DNA from: Ruminobacter amylophilus
GTDB taxonomy: Bacteria > Pseudomonadota > Gammaproteobacteria > Enterobacterales > Succinivibrionaceae
Length of the DNA: 48,357 bases
NCBI RefSeq assembly: GCF_900115655.1
Contig: NZ_FOXF01000014.1
Location: 1-48,357 of the forward strand
Direction of reading: 5' to 3'
Position numbers and translations under genes: made by a program. The notes beneath the pieces are model-generated. The model had not been told where the DNA came from. It made no database searches and was given only the letters and a program-made list of their open reading frames with translations. Shown piece by piece: positions 42,716 through 48,357 of this stretch (position 1 is its first letter; each line of letters begins with the position of its first letter).

Positions 42716-45541
42716 ATGAAAAGAATGCTAATAAACGCAACTCAGGAAGAGGAGATGCGTGTTGCCCTGGTTGATGGTCAGAAAATCTATGATTTAGATA
42801 TCGAATCAGCCGGACATGAGCAGAAGAAAGCTAATATCTACAAAGGCGTAATCACCCGCGTTGAACCAAGTCTGGAAGCCGCATTTGTTGATTACGGTAC
42901 TGACAGACACGGTTTTCTTCCACTCAAGGAAATAGCCAGAGAATACTACAAGCCTGGTTTTTCTTACACCAACAAATCCACCCTGAAAGATGCGATCGCA
43001 GAAGGTACCGAAGTTATCGTTCAGATTGAAAAAGAAGAACGCGGACTTAAGGGTGCCGCTCTAACCACCTATATTTCCATTGCAGGTTCATACATCGTTC
43101 TGATGCCAAACAATCCTCGCGCCGGCGGTATTTCACACCGCATTGAGGGTGATGACAGAACCGAGCTCAAAAAAGCCCTTGATTCTCTCACCATTCCTGA
43201 AGGCATGGGTGTTATCGTCAGAACAGCCGGTGTAGGCAAGAGCCCTGAGGATCTCAACTGGGACCTTAATATTCTTGTAAAGCATTGGGAAATGATCAGG
43301 CAGGCTGCCAACGACAGACCTGCTCCTTTCCTCATCCATCAGGAAAGCAACATTGTTCTCAGAGCCATCCGTGACTACCTGAGACAGGACATCGGTGAAA
43401 TTCTGGTTGATGTGCCTGAAGTATTTGAACAGGTCAAGAAGCATGTTTCCATGGTTCGTCCTGACTTTATTTCCAAGGTTCATCTGTACGAAGGCAGCGA
43501 CCCGCTGTTCAGTCACTACCAGATTGAATCACAGATTGAATCCGCATACCAGAGAGAAGTTAAACTTCCTTCAGGCGGTTCAATCGTTATCGATCCTACC
43601 GAAGCAATGACCTCAATTGACGTTAACTCGGCAAAGGCCACCAAGGGCGGAGACATTGAAGAAACCGCACTTCAGACCAATATTGAAGCAGCCGAGGAAA
43701 TCGCCAGACAGCTCCGTTTACGAGATGTCGGCGGTCTGATTGTTATCGACTTCATCGATATGAAGCCTGTTAAGAATCAGCGTGAAATCGAGAACAAGAT
43801 GCGCGAAGCAACCAGACAGGACAGAGCAAGAATCCAGTTTGCCAGAATTTCCCGTTTCGGTCTTCTGGAAATGTCCAGACAGCGTATCAGACCATCACTC
43901 GGTGAATCAACCTCTCACGTATGTCCGCGCTGCGCAGGCCTCGGTTCAATCAGAGACAATGGCTCTCTCGCCCTCTCAATTATCCGTATCATTGAAGAGG
44001 AAGCCATCAAGGATTTCACTGCCTCAGTATGTGCAAGAGTTCCTCTTGAAGTGGCAGCCTACCTGATGAACGAAAAGAGACATTCTCTCGACGGTATTGA
44101 AAAGCGTCACGAAGTACGCGTTTACATCATACCTGACAGAACTCTTGAAACTCCTAACTACGAAATTGCCCGTATCAGAAGCGGTGAAGATGCTGAAATC
44201 AATACCTTCAACTTAATGAAGCGTAACGCTCCTCAGTTCAACACCCCTGCTCCAAGCAATTTCCCTGCGGCCCATGAAGACCAGACCGTAATCAGCAGCA
44301 GAAACCGTTACGAACCGCAGAAACCTGCCGTAAACCTTGAAGCAATCAGCGAAAGCATTGCCAAGCCGGCTCCTGCGGTAACTCCTGTTCAGTCCGTAGG
44401 TATATTCAAGCGCATGCTTAACAGCATCGTCGGTCTGTTCCGTGCCGAAGACAAGGACATCAATGACGCTACCGTCAGCAAGCCTTCAATCTCCAAGGTA
44501 AACGTGAACAGAAAGGACAGCTCTTCAGCCAAGCGCGACCGCAACGGCAAGAACCGTCCTGCCGGAAATCAGGCCGGAGCAAAGAACCGCAGCACCCAGA
44601 CAGGCAGAAAACCTGCTCAGAACACTGCTGTTCAGGCACAGAAACCTGCAGGAAACAAGTCCAAGAACAGACCTGTTATCGAAGAAGAAATTCAGGTTAA
44701 GGGAAACCGCAGCGCCAAGAAGAATCATCCTCAGGAAGGAAAGAACGCCAACCGCAGGGAAGAAGCAGTCAAGACTGAACATACCGCAGTTGAAAACACT
44801 GCTGAAGTTCAGCAGACTCAGAAGTCTGAAAAGCCTGCAAGAAACGGCAAACAGCAGCAGAAGAGAAACCAGAACGGTGAAAACCAGAGAAAGGAACGCA
44901 AGCCGCGCCAGAATCAGCAGGCTGCCAAACCTGAAACCGCGGTTGAAACCGAAGCTGCGGCAGCAGAAACCGCTGTGACGGCACCTGCAGCTCCTAAGGC
45001 TGTTCCGTTTGAATACAGAACTCCTGCCAGAATCGGCTGTATCTCCAACGTAAGTTTCGTGGCTGTAGCCATGACTGAACCTGCACCTTGCGATCTTGAC
45101 GAGGTTGCTCCTTCAGCCGGTATCGAAACCGAAACTCCTACCGGAGCATGCGGCAGACATGCAGGCTTCAGTTCCATCAGCAATCTGGCTCACGTTGAAA
45201 TGACCGAACCGGAAGCAGGTGAACTTCCTGTCGTTGAACCTTCATCAGGAACCGAACAGAATGAGCTCTTCAATGAAGCAGCCGGTTTTGCCGGAGTAAG
45301 CTCCATCAGAAACCTCACCACTGTTCCAATGACCGAAGCCGGAGCAAAGGAAGAATCAGTACCTGAAGTTTATGCTGAAGCAGAAGTTAAGACAGAAGCT
45401 CAGGCAGAAAACGTTCAGAGTGCTGTCGAAGTCCAGCAGGAAGTAAAGGCAGAAGAAGAACAGGTTAAACCTGAAGCGGCTGAAAGTTCAGAAGCATCGG
45501 AACCGCAGGTTCTTCCTGAAGAAAACGGCAAAGCAGAATAA
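42716..45541 (+). CDS. rne: Ribonuclease E
   Basis: RNase E is the membrane-bound endonuclease that starts mRNA decay, matures rRNA and tRNA, and scaffolds the degradosome. The 941 residues compare with 1061 in E. coli. The N-terminal half is intact: S1 domain with [22 protein letters not shown], 5' sensor region, DNase-I-like site with the two catalytic Asp in [14 protein letters not shown] and VIDFIDM, and the zinc link CPRC. The C-terminal half is low complexity: an amphipathic segment [15 protein letters not shown] (about 560-574) equivalent to the E. coli membrane anchor, an Arg/Lys/Asn/Gln-rich RNA-binding stretch (about 595-755), then three repeats around MTE (M786, M829, M872) and an acidic tail. 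The repeats resemble the PNPase-binding end of E. coli RNase E (ATAPMTRAPAP). Confidence 0.97.
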   Translation: MKRMLINATQEEEMRVALVDGQKIYDLDIESAGHEQKKANIYKGVITRVEPSLEAAFVDYGTDRHGFLPLKEIAREYYKPGFSYTNKSTLKDAIAEGTEVIVQIEKEERGLKGAALTTYISIAGSYIVLMPNNPRAGGISHRIEGDDRTELKKALDSLTIPEGMGVIVRTAGVGKSPEDLNWDLNILVKHWEMIRQAANDRPAPFLIHQESNIVLRAIRDYLRQDIGEILVDVPEVFEQVKKHVSMVRPDFISKVHLYEGSDPLFSHYQIESQIESAYQREVKLPSGGSIVIDPTEAMTSIDVNSAKATKGGDIEETALQTNIEAAEEIARQLRLRDVGGLIVIDFIDMKPVKNQREIENKMREATRQDRARIQFARISRFGLLEMSRQRIRPSLGESTSHVCPRCAGLGSIRDNGSLALSIIRIIEEEAIKDFTASVCARVPLEVAAYLMNEKRHSLDGIEKRHEVRVYIIPDRTLETPNYEIARIRSGEDAEINTFNLMKRNAPQFNTPAPSNFPAAHEDQTVISSRNRYEPQKPAVNLEAISESIAKPAPAVTPVQSVGIFKRMLNSIVGLFRAEDKDINDATVSKPSISKVNVNRKDSSSAKRDRNGKNRPAGNQAGAKNRSTQTGRKPAQNTAVQAQKPAGNKSKNRPVIEEEIQVKGNRSAKKNHPQEGKNANRREEAVKTEHTAVENTAEVQQTQKSEKPARNGKQQQKRNQNGENQRKERKPRQNQQAAKPETAVETEAAAAETAVTAPAAPKAVPFEYRTPARIGCISNVSFVAVAMTEPAPCDLDEVAPSAGIETETPTGACGRHAGFSSISNLAHVEMTEPEAGELPVVEPSSGTEQNELFNEAAGFAGVSSIRNLTTVPMTEAGAKEESVPEVYAEAEVKTEAQAENVQSAVEVQQEVKAEEEQVKPEAAESSEASEPQVLPEENGKAE

Positions 45542-45573
45542 TTAAACGCAGACGCGTTTATTTAATCTGACAC

Positions 45574-45604
45574 AAAAGGCATGAATCATATTCATGCCTT
45601 TTTT
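45574..45604 (+). terminator. Intrinsic terminator of rne
   Basis: AAGGCATGAA (45576-45585), a five-base loop, TTCATGCCTT (45591-45600) and a T-run follow the rne stop codon closely. Confidence 0.92.
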
Positions 45605-45833
45605 ATTTCATTTCATTTCGGGAAGCATTCAGAAACAGCGGTATTCAGCTCTTTTGACGGTCTGCCGCATCTGATGTTCATTCTCCGTGAGACACTGTTA
45701 AACTTAAGGCATGGACTCTGCTTTATGAGTCATGGACTTTCAGCTTCTTTACCGAATGAACATGAAAATCCTGTCTCCGGACATTTTCATCCCGGATTAT
45801 CTTTACGGATATCCGGGAAAATCATTTTTACCG

Positions 45834-47039
45834 TTATGACAGAACCTTACTGAACCCCGTGATAATCAGGGCATTTACGAAATCAATAATAAGCGAGCCC
45901 ACAATTGAGACTACAAAAAAGGCTCTCGGTGCCTGACCGTAAAATCCCGTAAGAGTAGCCATGTTGGCCAGGGCATTAGGTGTGGCTCCCATACCGAAAC
46001 CGCACTGTCCGCAGCAGAGTACGGCGGAATTATAGTTTCTTCCCATTATTCTGAAGGTAACGAAATAAACAAACAGTATCAGGAACAGACACTGAACAGC
46101 CAGCGTTACCGCAATCGGTCCCGCCAGAGACTTTAGTTCCCATAAATGGAGATTCATCAGGGCAAAGGCCAGAAAATACTGCAGAGCCAGATTGCCGGAT
46201 GTTGCTATCGCATGATCGGGAACGCGGTGTCCGGTACAGTCAACGATATTTCTGATGAAACAGGCCACAACCATCGGTCCCAGATAGGCGGGCAGTACAA
46301 ATCCTGCTGATTTCAACCAGTCCATCAGCAGAGTTCCAACTGCCACCGCTGAAAAAATATATATCAGTGCAGCTCCCAGCGTATCCTCGCGAAGATGCTT
46401 TACGGTCTGTTCCTGTTCACACTCATCTGATGAAAACTCACTGTGTCCGGGATATTCGATGCTGTGCCTTTTTATAATGAATTTTCCGAGAGGTCCGCCG
46501 ATGAGAGAACCTGAGATGAGACCGAAGGTGGCGCAGGTTACGGCTATAGAGAGACCGCCGGCAAGCCCAGCCTTCTCAAGTTCAACACCGAAGGCCGCCG
46601 AAGTTCCGTGTCCGCCCACAAGAGAAATGGATCCCGTCGCCAGTCCCAGCAGAGGATTCTCATTGAAGAGGCAGGCCATACCGATGCCTGTAAGATTCTG
46701 TTCCACAATCATCAGTACCGTACACAGAGTAAACAGCAGAACCTCCTTTCCTCCCCGGAGAAGCAGTCTGAAGGATGCCATGTAACCTATTCCGGTGAAG
46801 AACATCATCATTGTCAGATCCTTCAGCTGGTTATCAAAATGCAGTTCATGATTCCAGTATTCATGAGCAATCAATGACATTATCGCGAAAAAGATACCTC
46901 CGGCAACGGGTCCGGGAATGAAGAATTTTCTGAGAAAAGGCAGGATACTCTTGACCGCATGTCCCATTATAAGAACCAGAGTGGCGCAGATAAGAGAGTT
47001 CATCATGTCAAGACTGTAAATTACGGTTTGAGATTGCAT
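45834..47039 (-). CDS. gltS: Sodium/glutamate symporter
   Basis: GltS (ESS family) imports glutamate with sodium ions. The 401-residue protein has the two-fold repeat of the family with re-entrant loops: GSISLVGGHGTSAAFG in the first half and GQCGFGMGATPNALANM in the second, plus FIPGPVAGG near the start and a C-terminal FVNALIITGF. These match E. coli GltS (401 residues) block by block. The start is uncertain: ATG at 47039 lacks a clear ribosome site, while a GTG at 47069 has GGGGG twelve or so bases upstream and would add ten residues (MFHLQKIHTI). The gene is monocistronic. Confidence 0.92.
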   Translation of the reverse strand: MQSQTVIYSLDMMNSLICATLVLIMGHAVKSILPFLRKFFIPGPVAGGIFFAIMSLIAHEYWNHELHFDNQLKDLTMMMFFTGIGYMASFRLLLRGGKEVLLFTLCTVLMIVEQNLTGIGMACLFNENPLLGLATGSISLVGGHGTSAAFGVELEKAGLAGGLSIAVTCATFGLISGSLIGGPLGKFIIKRHSIEYPGHSEFSSDECEQEQTVKHLREDTLGAALIYIFSAVAVGTLLMDWLKSAGFVLPAYLGPMVVACFIRNIVDCTGHRVPDHAIATSGNLALQYFLAFALMNLHLWELKSLAGPIAVTLAVQCLFLILFVYFVTFRIMGRNYNSAVLCCGQCGFGMGATPNALANMATLTGFYGQAPRAFFVVSIVGSLIIDFVNALIITGFSKVLS

Positions 47040-47230
47040 AATCGTATGGATTTTCTGTAAATGAAACACTTTTTTAAATTACCCCCTAATCATACAGTAA
47101 AATTCAGGAAATATGCTAATCTGATGTCACGCTTAAGACAAAGATCCTTAATAAAACGACATTACATGCTCATGAATATGTTAATATACATGACCGGTTA
47201 TGAACCTTGTCGATATAAAGGGATAAAACA

Positions 47231-47812
47231 ATGACTGACAGATTATTGAAAGGCTGTTTTACCGGCCTCATTTTAAGTTTGTTCACCGCAGGCATCGCCG
47301 AAGCCGCACCCAACATCTGGAGCAGCGAATTCCAGCAGCAGTGGTGGGAATACACTATTCATTCTCCAAAGAATAAAATCAAAATCGCCATCGGCTGCAT
47401 GGGTGAAGTCAATGAAAATGCCGATGATGAAGATGAAGGTGAAGGTGAAGAGATTCATCGCAACCTGTACGTTTACGCGGACGGTGAGGATTTAATCGAG
47501 AAGGAACATGCCAACAAGGTTGAATACTACAAAAACGAAGAGGAAAACACTCGGGACGGCTATGATCAGGTTGAGTTCTACATAGACGGCAAGCTCTACA
47601 CCTTTGATACCGAGATGAAAGACAATTTAATTGAGATTCCTACGGAATACAAATCCACCGGCCTTGCCTGGACTGAATTTCTGGAGAAGCTGCAGAAAGC
47701 CACAAAGATTGAAGTTTTCTTTGCTGAAGAAAAGATCGGTGAACTCAATCCAAGAGAAGACAGTCTGAAGAATCTCAAGGACATCACCACCACCTGTGCT
47801 TCCGTATACTAA
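47231..47812 (+). CDS. Small secreted protein of unknown function
   Basis: The 193-residue precursor has a signal peptide with likely cleavage at AEA-AP (residue 25/26). The mature protein has a very acidic stretch (about 62-74, ADDEDEGEGEE), a central region rich in short charged strands (NLYVYADGEDL, VEFYIDGKLYTF), an AWTEFLEKLQKATKIEVFF helix-strand block and only two cysteines (C56 and C189), which could form one disulphide. AAAGGGAT before the start is a good ribosome site. I do not recognise the family. Copy B of the dispersed repeat follows 18 bp after the stop and may supply its terminator. Confidence 0.7.
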   Translation: MTDRLLKGCFTGLILSLFTAGIAEAAPNIWSSEFQQQWWEYTIHSPKNKIKIAIGCMGEVNENADDEDEGEGEEIHRNLYVYADGEDLIEKEHANKVEYYKNEEENTRDGYDQVEFYIDGKLYTFDTEMKDNLIEIPTEYKSTGLAWTEFLEKLQKATKIEVFFAEEKIGELNPREDSLKNLKDITTTCASVY

Positions 47813-47830
47813 CGGTCTGCACCGGCGAGC

Positions 47831-47942
47831 ATGTGAAAATCTTTCTGTAAATAGAAAAATATCCTGAGAAAATTTTTTAAGCAGTAACCAGAAGGTCACT
47901 GCTTTGGTGTTATTAATATTACCTGTTTGTTTTTATAAGTCA
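47831..47942 (+). repeat. Dispersed intergenic repeat, copy B (about 112 bp)
   Basis: Same orientation and nearly the same sequence as 21889-21998. The central hairpin AAGCAGTAACC / GGTCACTGCTT is kept, with a different loop (AGAA). It lies directly after the secreted-protein gene and about 120 bp before the IS256 gene end. Confidence 0.85.
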
Positions 47943-48022
47943 AGATTTATGTTTTATAAATAAAATAGTCAATTATTTCTATTGAAATTTAACTATTTTT
48001 ATTAAAAAACAAAATAATTCCT

Positions 48023-48049
48023 AGACGGAAGTTTCAGCTTCCGTCTTTT
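48023..48049 (+). terminator. Hairpin terminator near the IS256 end
   Basis: AGACGGAAG (48023-48031), loop TTTCAG, CTTCCGTCT (48038-48046) and a T-run on the plus strand. It would stop transcripts from the left from entering the IS element. Confidence 0.75.
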
Positions 48050-48063
48050 GTTCATACCGGAAA

Positions 48064-48357
48064 TCAGTCTGGTAATCGGCCTTCATACATTATCTGAAAT
48101 TCACCGTAGATTACTCCCCAGTTTCTTAGAGGCATGGTCCATTTTTTGGTTGCTTCAAAAGTGGAAAGATACAGTGCTTTCAGCAAGGCCTGGTCGCTAG
48201 GAAATACGCTTCTCTGGCGATTAAGTTTGCGGTAAGACGCATTAAGGCTTTCGATGGCGTTGGTGGTGTAAATGACCTTTCTGACTTCAGCTGAGAATTT
48301 AAAAATCGGGCATATTGCATCCCAATTGTCATACCAGCGTTTCATGGCTCTTGGATA
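48064..48357 (-). CDS. IS256-family (mutator-type) transposase, C-terminal part, cut by the window edge
   Basis: The minus-strand frame enters from the right edge and ends at 48064, encoding about 97 residues. The hallmark IS256-family block is present: VRKVIYTTNAIESLNASYRK, with NRQRSVFPSD and the C-terminal WGVIYGEFQIMYEGRL. The acidic residue of the DDE triad in this family is the Glu of NAIES. The rest of the element lies outside. I could not identify the terminal inverted repeat between 47943 and 48063. Confidence 0.9.
   Translation of the reverse strand, partial: YPRAMKRWYDNWDAICPIFKFSAEVRKVIYTTNAIESLNASYRKLNRQRSVFPSDQALLKALYLSTFEATKKWTMPLRNWGVIYGEFQIMYEGRLPD

Noticed and set aside
1..48357. 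CRISPR array, rRNA operon or prophage
   Set aside because: No regularly spaced repeats, no rRNA sequence and no phage structural genes were seen.

Overview
The window looks like a chromosome segment of an anaerobic or facultative gammaproteobacterium. I favour a relative of the Succinivibrionaceae, but that assignment is an inference. The evidence is a fatty-acid operon in the enteric order (yceD-rpmF-plsX-fabH-fabD-fabG-acpP-fabF), a long RNase E with its own regulatory leader beside rluC, RdgC, TrhP/YegQ, GltS, a maltose-binding protein close to enteric MalE, and the class III ribonucleotide reductase activase NrdG. Several accessory genes (a NYN/PIN-type nuclease, a zinc-ribbon membrane protein, an AAA/PD-(D/E)XK-like protein and a PC4/YdbC-like protein) resemble families common in gut Firmicutes and may have been acquired.

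Layout. 1-3.3 kb: the 3' end of an IS transposase, a NYN-type nuclease gene with duplicated C-terminal modules, and an orphan malE. 3.4-6.8 kb: nrdG and uvrB on the minus strand, then two identical tRNA-Asn genes with a strong promoter. 6.8-7.8 kb: about 1 kb without genes. 7.8-12.2 kb: two consecutive membrane GGDEF-EAL proteins, both with ruined catalytic motifs, so probably c-di-GMP receptors or scaffolds. 12.3-19.8 kb: serC, gyrA (with an unusual acidic insertion), rdgC and trhP. 19.9-30.4 kb: an accessory stretch holding the zinc-ribbon protein, a decayed small gene, a PHP phosphoesterase, a Bcr/CflA efflux pump, a degenerate AAA protein, the PC4-like protein, a cell-wall amidase and a sugar O-acetyltransferase. 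30.7-36.8 kb: the fatty-acid operon, transcribed leftwards from a promoter almost touching the yceD start codon. 37-40 kb: a DUF2157 membrane protein, a HAD phosphatase and rluC. 40.5-45.5 kb: a sodium/solute symporter and rne on the plus strand. 45.8-48.4 kb: gltS, a small secreted protein, and an IS256-family transposase running off the edge.

How the genes work together. The clearest unit is the lipid operon: PlsX, FabH, FabD, FabG, ACP and FabF carry out initiation and elongation of fatty acids and the feed into phospholipid, coupled as in E. coli to ribosomal protein L32. UvrB, RdgC and GyrA handle DNA repair and topology. RluC, RNase E, TrhP and the tRNA genes belong to RNA metabolism. 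The paired degenerate c-di-GMP proteins are the most interesting possible undescribed system. A dispersed repeat of about 110 bp occurs at 21.9 kb and 47.8 kb.
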